Positions 6,093-14,953 of a stretch of 19,350 nt of DNA are shown piece by piece (the first letter of the stretch is position 1; each line of letters starts with the position of its first letter). The notes beneath the pieces are model-generated. The model was not told the origin of the DNA, ran no database searches, and saw nothing but the letters and a program-made list of their open reading frames with translations. Source of the stretch: Cyanobacteria bacterium UBA6446. GTDB taxonomy: Bacteria; Cyanobacteriota; Vampirovibrionia; Gastranaerophilales; Gastranaerophilaceae. A program made the translations under genes and the position numbers. The DNA is taken from contig DJOE01000012.1 of NCBI GenBank assembly GCA_002438405.1, positions 1 to 19,350 of the forward strand, read 5' to 3'.

Positions 6093-8084
6093 ATGAGAAC
6101 ACATCACGATTTTAAAATAGTTTCAAAGTACAAACCATCAGGAGATCAACCAAAAGCAATTGAACAACTGGTTGAAGGAATAAAAGCAGGAGATGATACC
6201 CAAACATTACTTGGGATTACAGGTTCGGGAAAAACATTTACCATTGCAAATGTAATTGAAAGAGTTCAAAAGCCAACACTTATAATTGCGCACAACAAAA
6301 CACTTGCAGCACAATTGTATAATGAATTCAAAGAATTATTTCCAAATAATGCTGTAGAATATTTTATAAGTTATTATGATTATTATCAACCGGAAGCATA
6401 TATTCCAAGAACAGATACGTATATTGAAAAATCATCTTCCATTAACGAAGAAATTGACAGACTTCGCCACAACACAACAAGAAGTCTTTATGAAAGAGAT
6501 GATGTTATTGTCATTTCTTCTGTTAGTTGTATTTATGGTTTGGGACTTCCGGAGAACTATTTTAAAGGGGCAATAGAAATTAAAGTCGGAGATGAAATTG
6601 ATAGAGATGCACTATTAAAACACCTTGTAGAAGTTCGATATGAAAGGAATGATATAGAATTAAAATGTTCAACATTCCGAGCTAGAGGCGATATTGTTGA
6701 AATTATGCCAGCTTACGAAAAAATCGTAACAAGAATTTATTTCTTTGGAGATGAAATTGAAAAGATTATTAAAATCGACAATGTTTCTGGTGAAATCATT
6801 GAAACCCCTCAATCTGTCGTGATTTATCCAGCAGTTCACTATATAACATCAGATGAGAATCAAGAAGAAACATTTTCAATAATTAGAGAAGAATTGCAGC
6901 ATAGACTTGTCGAATTAAACAATGAGAATAAACTAATTGAAGCTCAAAGGCTGGAACAAAGAGTTAAATACGACTTAGAAATGATGAAAGAAATGGGCTA
7001 TTGTACAGGAATTGAAAACTATTCTAGAATTCTTGAACGCAGACTGGTAGGTTCTGCGCCTGCAACTCTTTTAGACTATTTTCCTAAGGATTTTCTAACA
7101 ATTGTAGATGAATCGCACGTTACTCTTCCGCAAATTAAAGGTATGAGCCACGGAGATGCAGCAAGAAAACAAGTTTTGGTTGACTATGGATTTAGACTTC
7201 CTTGTGCAAAAGATAACCGACCACTTAAAAATGAAGAATTTTATGCAAAAGTTGGACAAAAAATCTATATTTCAGCAACCCCTGGAGATTTTGAAAAAGA
7301 AACTTCCCAACAAATAGTTGAACAAATTATCAGACCAACAGGTTTATTAGATCCGAAAGTTTCTGTTCGTCCAATTGATACTCAAATTCAAGACCTTAAA
7401 GCGGAAATCAAAAAACGGACAGATAAAGATGAAAGGATTTTAATAACGACTTTGACAAAGAGAATGGCTGAAGACTTGACAGATTTCTTCTTGCAAGAGG
7501 GAATAAGGGTTCGTTATTTGCACAGTGAAATCAAATCAATGGAACGTGTTGAAATTCTGAGAGATTTAAGACTAGGAGAATTTGATGTTCTAATCGGTGT
7601 AAATCTCCTTAGAGAAGGGCTTGATATTCCGGAAGTTTCACTAGTAGCAATTATGGACGCAGACAAAGAGGGATTTTTACGTTCTGATACCAGCCTTATC
7701 CAAACAATTGGGCGTGCAGCAAGAAATGCATGTGGAGAAGTAATTATGTATGCTGACAAGATTACAGATTCAATGGATAGAGCAATTAAAGAAACAGAAA
7801 GAAGAAGAAAAATCCAAATTGCTTACAACCAAAAATATGGCATAATTCCTCAAACAATCAAAAAGCCAATTGAAAACAATTTGCTATCACTTGTTGCAAG
7901 TTACAGAGATTTGGAAGATATCGTGGCAGAAGAAATGGTTGATTTAGGCATAGAAAAGAAAGATTTACCAAAACTTATTGATAAACTTGAAAAAGATATG
8001 CACAAAGCCGCAAAAATTCTTGATTTTGAACGAGCAGCCCAAATTCGTGACCAATTGAAAAAACTTCGAGAAATGAAAAATTAA
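6093..8084 (+). CDS. uvrB: Excinuclease ABC subunit B
   Basis: UvrB is the damage-verifying helicase-like subunit of nucleotide excision repair; UvrA loads it and it recruits UvrC. The 663-aa length is normal for the family. Visible features in order: Walker A GITGSGKT (41-48); the damage-probing beta-hairpin with YYDYYQPEAYIP (about 95-108) and the following SSINEEIDRLRH segment; the DESH Walker B box (about 339); helicase motifs VI-like in QTIGRAARN; and a C-terminal UVR domain (about 625-660) that contacts UvrC. The gene stands alone, without uvrA or uvrC. The ATG at 6093 has no ribosome-binding site, and the upstream -10 box suggests a leaderless transcript. The product call is certain; only the start context is unusual. 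Confidence 0.98.
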   Translation: MRTHHDFKIVSKYKPSGDQPKAIEQLVEGIKAGDDTQTLLGITGSGKTFTIANVIERVQKPTLIIAHNKTLAAQLYNEFKELFPNNAVEYFISYYDYYQPEAYIPRTDTYIEKSSSINEEIDRLRHNTTRSLYERDDVIVISSVSCIYGLGLPENYFKGAIEIKVGDEIDRDALLKHLVEVRYERNDIELKCSTFRARGDIVEIMPAYEKIVTRIYFFGDEIEKIIKIDNVSGEIIETPQSVVIYPAVHYITSDENQEETFSIIREELQHRLVELNNENKLIEAQRLEQRVKYDLEMMKEMGYCTGIENYSRILERRLVGSAPATLLDYFPKDFLTIVDESHVTLPQIKGMSHGDAARKQVLVDYGFRLPCAKDNRPLKNEEFYAKVGQKIYISATPGDFEKETSQQIVEQIIRPTGLLDPKVSVRPIDTQIQDLKAEIKKRTDKDERILITTLTKRMAEDLTDFFLQEGIRVRYLHSEIKSMERVEILRDLRLGEFDVLIGVNLLREGLDIPEVSLVAIMDADKEGFLRSDTSLIQTIGRAARNACGEVIMYADKITDSMDRAIKETERRRKIQIAYNQKYGIIPQTIKKPIENNLLSLVASYRDLEDIVAEEMVDLGIEKKDLPKLIDKLEKDMHKAAKILDFERAAQIRDQLKKLREMKN

Positions 8085-8088
8085 TCAT

Positions 8089-8120
8089 AAAAAGCCCTAT
8101 CGAAATGATAGAGCTTTTTT
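8089..8120. terminator. Bidirectional terminator between uvrB and the pilT operon
   Basis: The stem is 8094-8101 with 8107-8114 (one C-A mismatch) around a 5-nt loop, flanked by A's on the left and T's on the right, so each strand ends in a U-run. It ends uvrB from the left and the leftward membrane-protein gene from the right. Confidence 0.75.
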
Positions 8121-8137
8121 ACAAAATAAAATATTTA

Positions 8138-8899
8138 TTAACCCTCCATACGAGTAGCAGAGTCATCAATCATATTTATTTGACAGTGGTCATCATATTC
8201 CTCATTACTTCCTTTGATATGTTCATAAGAAGCTTGAGCAAAATAATTTGCCATAATTGAAATATTTACAACAAATGCCAATGAACAATATAAAATAAAG
8301 CCCCAATGAGTGAATGGCAATTGGAAGAAATAAAACAAATACGCAACCGGTCCAATCAATACTGCATTTGCAATAGCAAGTTGTGGCAAAAAGAACAACA
8401 AACTAATCAAAATATCAACACAAGATTCCAAAATAACTTTGTAATTAAAACCTTGTTGAACCTTCAAATATTTTGCAAATGACAAATATGCCGTTAAGAG
8501 AATAGAACCAATTACAGCCCAAACGATAGTTGCAAAAATTATAGGAACATGTGGCAAATCAATAGGGATATTAACGTACTTCAAAATCATTGAACCAATA
8601 ATACTCCAAATTAAAATTTGAGGAGCCATCACTATGAAAGATTTCCCAATTGAAGCTGCAAGAAATATCGGATTTAAGGTCAAAATTTCTTTTCGATTCA
8701 TTCTTACATTGTTAATACCTTGTGTTAAAAGGCCCAGCAATAAAATTGCAGTTAAACCACCCCAAAAGTAGAAATCGCCCATTCTACCTTTGATAAAAAG
8801 GTTTGCACAAAAAAACACAGGAATAGAATAAAGAGTTATCTTCACAAAAGACAAATCTTCACACAATGCTTCGTTAAAAGCATCTACAATCGACGCCAT
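8138..8899 (-). CDS. Unrecognised multi-pass membrane protein in the pilT operon, 253 aa
   Basis: It has about six hydrophobic spans (near 20-38, 43-62, 80-108, 118-142, 160-192 and 200-222) and a hydrophilic, acidic C-terminal tail of about 30 residues. A short positively charged loop NNVRMNRKEIL follows the second span. The ATG has an excellent ribosome site, AAGGAGGA, 5 nt upstream, and lies 23 bp after the pilT stop, so the two are almost certainly co-transcribed. The architecture, including a final span followed by an A-x-x-x-YE stretch, loosely resembles the DUF4013-like protein at 5049-5981; distant relationship is a guess. There are no catalytic motifs. Co-transcription with pilT suggests a role near the pilus machine, but this is not demonstrated. 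Confidence 0.75.
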   Translation of the reverse strand: MASIVDAFNEALCEDLSFVKITLYSIPVFFCANLFIKGRMGDFYFWGGLTAILLLGLLTQGINNVRMNRKEILTLNPIFLAASIGKSFIVMAPQILIWSIIGSMILKYVNIPIDLPHVPIIFATIVWAVIGSILLTAYLSFAKYLKVQQGFNYKVILESCVDILISLLFFLPQLAIANAVLIGPVAYLFYFFQLPFTHWGFILYCSLAFVVNISIMANYFAQASYEHIKGSNEEYDDHCQINMIDDSATRMEG

Positions 8900-8922
8900 A
8901 AAGTTCCTCCTTGATTATTGTA

Positions 8923-9990
8923 TTACCCTTGAATTAATCGTTTTAATTCATTTGGTTTTGAAGATTTAGACAACGCATCTTCAATTGTAACAAGACCTTT
9001 TTTGAACAACTCAGCTAGAGAAGATTCAAGAGTTTGCATACCCGCTCCAGAACTTGTTTGAATTGTTGAATAAATCTGAGCCGCTTTAGATTCACGAATC
9101 AAGTTAGCGATAGCCGGAGTAACAACCATGATTTCTTGTGCCATTACACGACCTTTTCTTGAACCGTCTGGTTGACGTTTTGGAAGTAGAGTTTGTGCAA
9201 ATACAGCAACAAGAGAGTTTGCTAACTGTACACGAATTTGTTGTTGTTGTCCTTCCGGAAATACGTCGATAATACGGTCGATAGTTTGAGAAGCTGAAGA
9301 GGTGTGAAGAGTACCGAACACTAAGTGACCAGTTTCAGCTGCAGTCAAAGCTAACGCAATAGTTTCGTGGTCACGCATCTCACCGACTAGGATAATATCA
9401 GGGTCTTCACGGAGGGCTGACTTTAATGCATTCGCAAATGATCTTGTATCCATACCCAATTCACGTTGGTGAATAATACTTACTTTAGATGTGTGAACAA
9501 ATTCGACCGGATCTTCAATTGTCAAAATATGTTCAGCTCTTGTTCTATTGATATAATCAACCATTGCCGCCAAGGTTGTAGATTTACCGGAACCAGTAGG
9601 ACCAGTTACAAGAACCAATCCACGAGGCTTATCAGCAATTGTTGTTACAATAGGAGGCATGCCCAATTCTTCCAACTGCGGAGCTTTTGTAGCAATTGTA
9701 CGAAAAGCTGCAGCATAACAACCTTTGTCTTTATAAAAGTTCACACGGAAACGGCCAATGCCCTCAACACCGTATGAAAAGTCAAGTTCCCATTCTTGTT
9801 CCAACCGACGTCTTTGTTCATTTGACATCATAGGAAACAATAACGCTTCTACACCCTCAGGTGTTAACGGATCATAATCTAATCGAACCAACTTACCATC
9901 AATACGAGCTACCGGAGGTAGAGCATTTGAAATATGTAAATCGGAACCTTTTTTCTCAACTAATTCTTTTAATAAATCTTCAATAAGCAT
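8923..9990 (-). CDS. pilT: Type IV pilus retraction ATPase PilT
   Basis: PilT is the hexameric cytoplasmic ATPase that depolymerises type IV pili, driving twitching motility and DNA uptake. The 355-aa length is typical. Visible: an N-terminal PAS-like domain with KKGSDLHIS (14-22); Walker A GPTGSGKST (130-138); Asp box HILTIEDPVEFV (154-165); Walker B DPDIILVGEMRD (196-207); His box GHLVFGTLHT (221-230); and AIANLIRE (293-300), matching the PilT-specific AIRNLIRE retraction motif with R to A at the third position. It is the middle gene of a leftward three-gene unit. The start has AGAGGAC about 12 nt upstream. By eye the gene is less AT-rich than its neighbours, consistent with conserved codon use rather than transfer. 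pilB and pilC are not nearby. Confidence 0.96.
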   Translation of the reverse strand: MLIEDLLKELVEKKGSDLHISNALPPVARIDGKLVRLDYDPLTPEGVEALLFPMMSNEQRRRLEQEWELDFSYGVEGIGRFRVNFYKDKGCYAAAFRTIATKAPQLEELGMPPIVTTIADKPRGLVLVTGPTGSGKSTTLAAMVDYINRTRAEHILTIEDPVEFVHTSKVSIIHQRELGMDTRSFANALKSALREDPDIILVGEMRDHETIALALTAAETGHLVFGTLHTSSASQTIDRIIDVFPEGQQQQIRVQLANSLVAVFAQTLLPKRQPDGSRKGRVMAQEIMVVTPAIANLIRESKAAQIYSTIQTSSGAGMQTLESSLAELFKKGLVTIEDALSKSSKPNELKRLIQG

Positions 9991-10012
9991 AATCTTAAAA
10001 CCGTCCTCTATT

Positions 10013-10264
10013 TTATTCTGTAAAATTCATCATTGCATCATTTTCTTTTGACGCCAATTCAATAAGTAAATACGTCATATAAGCACCCAAAGCAACAGCT
10101 TTAGGATCTAAATCCGTTTTGTTTGCAGCTTTAATAATAGCTGTATTAATTTCTGGATTTTCATCTTTTATGTAATGTATCATTTTTTTTCGCCAAGCAG
10201 GCATATCTTCAAAAATTTCACTAAAAGCAGTGTTTGCGACATCTTCTGATATAACAGGTAACAT
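10013..10264 (-). CDS. Small helical hypothetical protein, 83 aa, first gene of the pilT operon
   Basis: A short acidic protein predicted to be all-helical: a first helix near 5-20, a second around PAWRKKMIHYI (about 22-32), then helices at 38-48 and 54-75 joined by a DLDPKAVALGAY turn. It has no signal peptide, membrane span or recognised motif. AAGGA lies about 8 nt before the ATG and a good promoter is at 10304-10332. pilT begins 22 bp after its stop, so it leads the operon. I do not recognise the family. A regulatory or accessory role for pilus function is an inference from position. Confidence 0.75.
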   Translation of the reverse strand: MLPVISEDVANTAFSEIFEDMPAWRKKMIHYIKDENPEINTAIIKAANKTDLDPKAVALGAYMTYLLIELASKENDAMMNFTE

Positions 10265-10303
10265 TTAACCAATCCTTTTAAAATAAATAAATACGATATT
10301 TAT

Positions 10304-10332
10304 ATTATACACTATTTTTAAGCGAAAGTCCA
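10304..10332 (-). promoter_or_regulatory. Promoter of the pilT operon
   Basis: Minus-strand TGGACT (10327-10332), 17-bp spacer, perfect TATAAT (10304-10309). Predicted start is near 10297, giving a leader of about 33 nt that includes the AAGGA site of the 83-aa gene. It is divergent from recF. Confidence 0.6.
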
Positions 10333-10360
10333 TCATTCAGGAAAAATCATATATTTGAAG

Positions 10361-10366
10361 TATAAT
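10361..10366 (+). promoter_or_regulatory. recF -10 box implying a leaderless mRNA
   Basis: A perfect TATAAT ends 7 nt before the recF ATG (10374), so transcription would begin at or next to the A of the start codon. The -35 region is poor; TTCAGG at 10336-10341 with a 19-bp spacer is the best match. There is no ribosome-binding site. Confidence 0.45.
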
Positions 10367-10373
10367 AATTTAT

Positions 10374-11498
10374 ATGAGATTAAACAAATTAAAACTCACA
10401 AATTATAGAAACTGCGAAGAGTTAGAATTAAATTTTGGAAAGTCTAAAGCTCTTATTATTGGCAAAAATGCTCAAGGTAAAACTAACATACTGGAAAGCA
10501 TCTACTTTTTGTCAACTCTTAAAAGTCCAAGAACTTCCAATTTGTTGGAATTAATAAATTTTAATCACAAAAATTTTAAACTTGAATCAGACATTATAAA
10601 AGCCGATACAGATATTGAGTTATCATATCAATACAACACGGATAAAAAACGAGAAATTAAAATAAACGGAGTAAAATCAACAGTAAAAGATTTTAAATCC
10701 GTTTTAAAAACAGTTTTATTTTCAACAACTGATTTACTCCTATTAAGAGGATCGCCACAAGATAGACGGGATTGGCTTGATAGAGCAATTATGCAAATCT
10801 ATCCGGCTTATGACGATAGATTATCTAAATATGACAAAATAAGAATTCAAAAAAATAATTTTTTAAAAGAATGCGCAAAAACAGGAAAAACAAACGAATC
10901 TTTACTTGATGTTTTTAATGAACAATTGTCAATAACAGGTAGCAATATCATTTACATAAGAAAAAAATTTTTAAAAGAAATTGAACGACTTGCAAAATCA
11001 AAACATCAAACGATTAGCAAAACTGAAGATTTAACAATAAAATACTCTTGTTCATTTGACATCAAAACAGAAGAAAATAATGAAATAGAATCAATTGAAG
11101 ATATTCAATATTCGTTCTTAGAAGCTCTTGAAGAGAGAAAAATTGAAGAAATGAGAAGATGCCAAGCCTGCGTCGGACCTCATAGAGATGACATTATATT
11201 TTTTATAAACAATCAAGAAGCAACAAAATTTGCCTCTCAAGGTCAACAAAGAACGATTGTTCTAGCCCTTAAACTTTCAGAATTGGATTTAATTACAAAT
11301 AAAACAGGTGATGAACCTATTTTGCTGCTAGATGATGTATTAGCAGAACTTGATGATATTAGACAAAATTACCTGCTAAAATCAATCAATTCAAATACTC
11401 AAACAATTATCACATCAGTTGATACAATTTTATTTGAAGACGAATTTTTGAAAGATGTTGAAATTTATAAGATTGAAAGCGGAAGAATTATTGAATAA
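10374..11498 (+). CDS. recF: DNA replication and repair protein RecF
   Basis: RecF is an SMC-like ATPase that helps load RecA at gapped DNA with RecO and RecR. At 374 aa it has the expected length. Visible: N-terminal KLTNYRNCEELELNF typical of the family; Walker A GKNAQGKT (30-37); the ABC signature SQGQQRT (about 288-294); and Walker B ILLLDDVLAELD (about 316-327) with a D-loop. VGPHRDD, also characteristic, occurs before the signature. The gene stands alone; in many bacteria recF follows dnaN, but neither dnaN nor gyrB is here, and dnaA is 7.5 kb away on the other strand. The start has no Shine-Dalgarno sequence, and a TATAAT lies 7 nt before it. Confidence 0.96.
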   Translation: MRLNKLKLTNYRNCEELELNFGKSKALIIGKNAQGKTNILESIYFLSTLKSPRTSNLLELINFNHKNFKLESDIIKADTDIELSYQYNTDKKREIKINGVKSTVKDFKSVLKTVLFSTTDLLLLRGSPQDRRDWLDRAIMQIYPAYDDRLSKYDKIRIQKNNFLKECAKTGKTNESLLDVFNEQLSITGSNIIYIRKKFLKEIERLAKSKHQTISKTEDLTIKYSCSFDIKTEENNEIESIEDIQYSFLEALEERKIEEMRRCQACVGPHRDDIIFFINNQEATKFASQGQQRTIVLALKLSELDLITNKTGDEPILLLDDVLAELDDIRQNYLLKSINSNTQTIITSVDTILFEDEFLKDVEIYKIESGRIIE

Positions 11499-11533
11499 AA
11501 AAGGACAAAAGCGATAATACTTTTGCCCTTTTT
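11498..11533. terminator. Bidirectional terminator between recF and the MFS gene
   Basis: AAAAAGG-a-CAAAAG (11498-11511) pairs with CTTTTG-c-CCTTTTT (11520-11533) around an 8-nt loop, with one A-C mismatch. Both strands end in a T-run. The left arm begins on the last base of the recF stop codon. Confidence 0.75.
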
Positions 11534-11552
11534 ATTTTTATAATTTGAATTA

Positions 11553-12920
11553 TTATTCTTTAACGAATTTTGTAATTACTGCTGCGATAAGTAAGCACAA
11601 TGCACCAATGAAGAATGAATATTCATAGTGGTTATTGTAAAGTCCGTTTGTATAAACAACAGATTTGTTGATAATCCAAGCAACTAAAGTACAAACAAAG
11701 ACTTGCGGACCAGCAATGAAAATATTAAAAATGCCCATTACGGATCCCTCTGTGCCTGCTTTAATATACTTTGAAAGCATTGCAAAAGGCAAAGCACAAA
11801 CACTAGCCCAGCCAATACCTGACAATGCCATACAAACAGTAACTACAGGTTTTACAGTACAGAAAATACCCATTCCTAAGTAAGCTAAAACCATTGATAA
11901 CAAAGAGATAATATGAACTTTCTTATTACCGAATTTACCTGCTAAAATTCCAATAGGAACAGCAATTACAAAACAAATCAAATTAAATATTGCAAAACAA
12001 ATTGAAGAATAATTTGTTGCAGAAGTCTGAGCCGCCATATATGTTTTTTGAACATCTACTGCTAATTTTGTCAAATCAGGAATACCATAAACAGTGTGGA
12101 TTGCAAAATTTGTAAAGAAAATCATCATACACATCATACCAATCCAAGTGAAAAATTGCATAACACAAATTTTTGAAACTTCTGGAGATAATGCAAAAAA
12201 TTCGGCCATAGATTTCCAAAAACCAACATTTTCAGTTTTATTTTCAACATCTTCAACATCATTTGCAGTACTGCGTTCTTTAATTGTTAAACAAGTCCAA
12301 ATCATCGCAAGAGAAAATGCCAAAGCAGCCATAATAAATTGAGCTTTAACTGACATTTGATAATGGCAAACAAATTTTAAAAATGGTGCAGTTGCAGCTG
12401 CAATTACAGAACCTAAACCAATAGCAAGACTAATATATGAATTAGCCAAAGCATGTTGTTCTGGTAATACTACATCTGGAACCAATGCTCTATAAGGACC
12501 TTGAGCAATATTTATACAAGCATCAATTATCCAAATCATAACAGCCGCAATCAAAAGTCCTGTCCAAGAAGGTAAATTCATGCCCGTAAATTTAGCCATT
12601 TCTGCAATATTACCGGAATTAGGAAACAACCATAAAGCAATTGATGCAATAATAGCTCCACCCAACAAATAAGGTCTTCTTCTCCCAAACTTAGACTTTG
12701 TTTTATCTGATAAAGCTCCGATTAACGGTTGAACAACCATACCTGTAAATGGGCCTGCAAGCCAAATTAAGCCATATAAAAAAGCATCAGCTCCCAAATT
12801 TTCTGTAACAGGACCGGATAAAATAATTCTCATCTGCCACGCAAACTGTAACCCTAAAAATCCCAATGCAAAATTCAAAAAGTTTACAGTAGTAAATTTT
12901 TTCAAACCCTCATTATTCAT
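11553..12920 (-). CDS. MFS transporter of the SLC45/glycoside-cation symporter type, 455 aa
   Basis: A 12-span major facilitator protein likely to import a disaccharide or related glycoside with a cation. Evidence: the loop 2-3 motif GALSDKTKSKFGRRRPY (68-84), the extended form seen in SLC45 and plant sucrose carriers; INIAQGPYRALVPDV in span 4-5, matching the conserved N-x-x-Q-G-P-x-R-A stretch of sucrose/H+ symporters; and a hydrophilic central loop (about 215-230) rich in Asp/Glu/Asn. The substrate cannot be told from the sequence. GGGGGA lies about 11 nt before the ATG. It begins 30 bp after the pyrG stop and ends at the shared terminator, so it is probably the last gene of the gatC-pyrG-MFS series. 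No enzyme gene nearby hints at the sugar. Confidence 0.82.
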   Translation of the reverse strand: MNNEGLKKFTTVNFLNFALGFLGLQFAWQMRIILSGPVTENLGADAFLYGLIWLAGPFTGMVVQPLIGALSDKTKSKFGRRRPYLLGGAIIASIALWLFPNSGNIAEMAKFTGMNLPSWTGLLIAAVMIWIIDACINIAQGPYRALVPDVVLPEQHALANSYISLAIGLGSVIAAATAPFLKFVCHYQMSVKAQFIMAALAFSLAMIWTCLTIKERSTANDVEDVENKTENVGFWKSMAEFFALSPEVSKICVMQFFTWIGMMCMMIFFTNFAIHTVYGIPDLTKLAVDVQKTYMAAQTSATNYSSICFAIFNLICFVIAVPIGILAGKFGNKKVHIISLLSMVLAYLGMGIFCTVKPVVTVCMALSGIGWASVCALPFAMLSKYIKAGTEGSVMGIFNIFIAGPQVFVCTLVAWIINKSVVYTNGLYNNHYEYSFFIGALCLLIAAVITKFVKE

Positions 12921-12950
12921 TTAATTTATTTCCCCCATTTCAAACTATAT

Positions 12951-14564
12951 CTATTTTTCTTTAGAATGATGTTTCAATGCTGCATCAATTAACCCTTTAA
13001 ATAATGGGTGCGGTCTATCCGGACGAGATTTAAACTCTGGGTGGAATTGACAAGCGACAAACCAATCAAGCTTTGGAAGTTCAACAACTTCTGCTAACAT
13101 TCCATCAGGTGACATGCCGGAAAATACTAAACCTGCATTAGAGATTTTCTCTATAAACTCATTATTCACTTCATATCTATGTCTATGACGTTCTGAAATC
13201 ACTTCAGTACCATAGGCTTTTGCAGCAACAGAATCAGGTTTCAAATGACATTCATAAGCACCTAATCTCATAGTTCCGCCATAACCTTTAACATTCTTTT
13301 GTTCAAGCATTATATCAATTACAGGATAAGTTGGATTTTCATCAAATTCTTTAGAATTTGCACCTTTTAAACCTACAACATTCCTTGCATATTCAATAAC
13401 TGCGCATTGCATACCTAAGCATAACCCAAGAAATGGCAAATTATTTTCTCTTGCATAACGAATTACATTAAGTTTTCCCTCAATGCCTCTTACACCAAAT
13501 CCCCCAGGAACAACAACACCATCAACTTCAGATAACAATTTTTTGCAATTTGAATAATCAACACATTCTTCTGAATTTATCCACTTAATTTCAACAGAAG
13601 CAGCATCAGCATAACCTGCGTGTTTTAAAGATTCAACTACTGAAATATAAGCATCTGACAACTTTGTATATTTTCCTGCAATAGCAATTTTTACAGATGT
13701 TTTAGGATTTTTAATTTTTGCAACTAAATTTTCCCAAGAAGTCAAATTAGCAGCTCTATCTTCCATTCCTAACATTTTTAAAACAACAGAACACATATTC
13801 TGAGCCTCTAAAGCCAAAGGAACTTCATAAATAGATTTCATATCTCGACACTCAATAACAGCATCTTTAGGTACTGAGCAAAATAATGCTAATTTTTCTC
13901 TTTCAGTCTTTGGAATTGGTTTTGAAGTTCTACAAACCAAAATTTCCGGCTGGATACCATAACTTCTCAAAACATTCACACTATGTTGAGATGGTTTTGT
14001 TTTCAATTCTCCAGATGTTGGCAAATAAGGAAGTAATGTACAATGTACGGAAATAGCATTTCCTACACCAACTTCTGATTTAAATTGTCTTATCGCTTCA
14101 ATAAATGGTAAACTTTCAATATCTCCAATTGTTCCACCAATTTCAATTATATGAAAATCGGGATTAAATTGTTTTGTTGCAGCAACAATTTTGGACTTAA
14201 TTTCATTTGTAATATGTGGAATAACTTGTACCGTAGCACCAAGATAATCCCCACGTCTTTCTTTATTTATAACTTCTTGATAAATTCTACCAGAAGTTAC
14301 GTTATTAACCTGACCAAAACTTGTATCAGTGAATCTCTCATAATGACCTAAATCTAAATCTGTTTCAGCGCCATCATCAGTAACAAAAACTTCGCCATGT
14401 TGAAACGGACTCATTGTCCCTGGGTCAATATTAATATATGGATCAAACTTTTGAATAATTACAGAATAATCTCTTGAACGTAATAATCGACCTAAAGAAG
14501 CTGCAATAATTCCCTTACCTAAAGAACTAACAACCCCTCCTGTCACAAAAATATATTTTGTCAT
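12951..14564 (-). CDS. pyrG: CTP synthase
   Basis: PyrG converts UTP, ATP and glutamine to CTP, the last step of pyrimidine nucleotide synthesis. The 537-aa length and both domains are standard. The synthetase domain has KYIFVTGGVVSSLGKGI (3-19) with the nucleotide-binding loop, and DPYINIDPGTMSPFQHGEVF. The glutaminase domain has PGGFGVRGIEGK (about 353-364), the catalytic Cys382 in LCLGMQ, and the triad partners His508 and Glu510 in CQFHPEF. The start ATG has AGGAG about 11 nt upstream. It follows gatC after 77 bp that contain a 10-bp hairpin. No residue important for catalysis looks changed. Confidence 0.98.
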   Translation of the reverse strand: MTKYIFVTGGVVSSLGKGIIAASLGRLLRSRDYSVIIQKFDPYINIDPGTMSPFQHGEVFVTDDGAETDLDLGHYERFTDTSFGQVNNVTSGRIYQEVINKERRGDYLGATVQVIPHITNEIKSKIVAATKQFNPDFHIIEIGGTIGDIESLPFIEAIRQFKSEVGVGNAISVHCTLLPYLPTSGELKTKPSQHSVNVLRSYGIQPEILVCRTSKPIPKTEREKLALFCSVPKDAVIECRDMKSIYEVPLALEAQNMCSVVLKMLGMEDRAANLTSWENLVAKIKNPKTSVKIAIAGKYTKLSDAYISVVESLKHAGYADAASVEIKWINSEECVDYSNCKKLLSEVDGVVVPGGFGVRGIEGKLNVIRYARENNLPFLGLCLGMQCAVIEYARNVVGLKGANSKEFDENPTYPVIDIMLEQKNVKGYGGTMRLGAYECHLKPDSVAAKAYGTEVISERHRHRYEVNNEFIEKISNAGLVFSGMSPDGMLAEVVELPKLDWFVACQFHPEFKSRPDRPHPLFKGLIDAALKHHSKEK

Positions 14565-14595
14565 ACCCTAAAACACTCCTCTACTAAAACATGTA

Positions 14596-14628
14596 AATAA
14601 GCCTACAAGAACTACTCATAGGCTTATT
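14596..14628 (-). terminator. 10-bp hairpin between gatC and pyrG, possible attenuator
   Basis: AATAAGCCTA (14596-14605) pairs with TAGGCTTATT (14619-14628) around a 13-nt loop. On the transcribed (minus) strand it is followed by TACATG, not a U-run, so complete termination is unlikely. It could reduce read-through into pyrG or fold around a processing site. Confidence 0.4.
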
Positions 14629-14641
14629 CATAATATAAAAA

Positions 14642-14923
14642 CTAATTAATTTTTGGAACTTTGAAAAAGCCATTCTCTTCTTCTGGAGCATTGGACATCA
14701 AAGCTTCTTTAGAAATTTCTTGGTGAGGAACATCTTCTCTCATAACATTTACAAAATCAATAACTTGAGTCATTGGTTTAACATCAGATGTATCAACTTC
14801 ATTCATCTGATCAACATATTTCAATACATCACCTAATTGTTTTGTATATAAAACTTTTTCGTCTTCTGTTAGTTCTAATCTTGCTAATTTTGCAACGTGT
14901 TCAACGTCTTTTACTGTAATCAT
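14642..14923 (-). CDS. gatC: Glutamyl/aspartyl-tRNA amidotransferase subunit C
   Basis: GatC is the small subunit of GatCAB, which converts Glu-tRNA(Gln) and Asp-tRNA(Asn) to the amidated forms and stabilises GatA. The 93-aa length is typical. The family pattern is clear: VKDVEHVAKLARLELTEDE (4-22), a helix with QLGDVLKYVDQMNEVDTSDV, then REDVPHQ and a C-terminal APEEENGFFKVPKI, the usual final stretch. AAGGAG lies 6 nt before the ATG. gatA and gatB are not in the window, so the subunit genes are dispersed. It is the first gene of a likely gatC-pyrG-MFS transcript. Confidence 0.96.
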   Translation of the reverse strand: MITVKDVEHVAKLARLELTEDEKVLYTKQLGDVLKYVDQMNEVDTSDVKPMTQVIDFVNVMREDVPHQEISKEALMSNAPEEENGFFKVPKIN

Positions 14924-14953
14924 TATTTGCTCCTTAATATAATCATCTTCTAT

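Noticed and set aside
8923..9990. Horizontal transfer of pilT because it looks less AT-rich
   Set aside because: Conserved, well-expressed genes often show this; gene order and signals match the neighbours.
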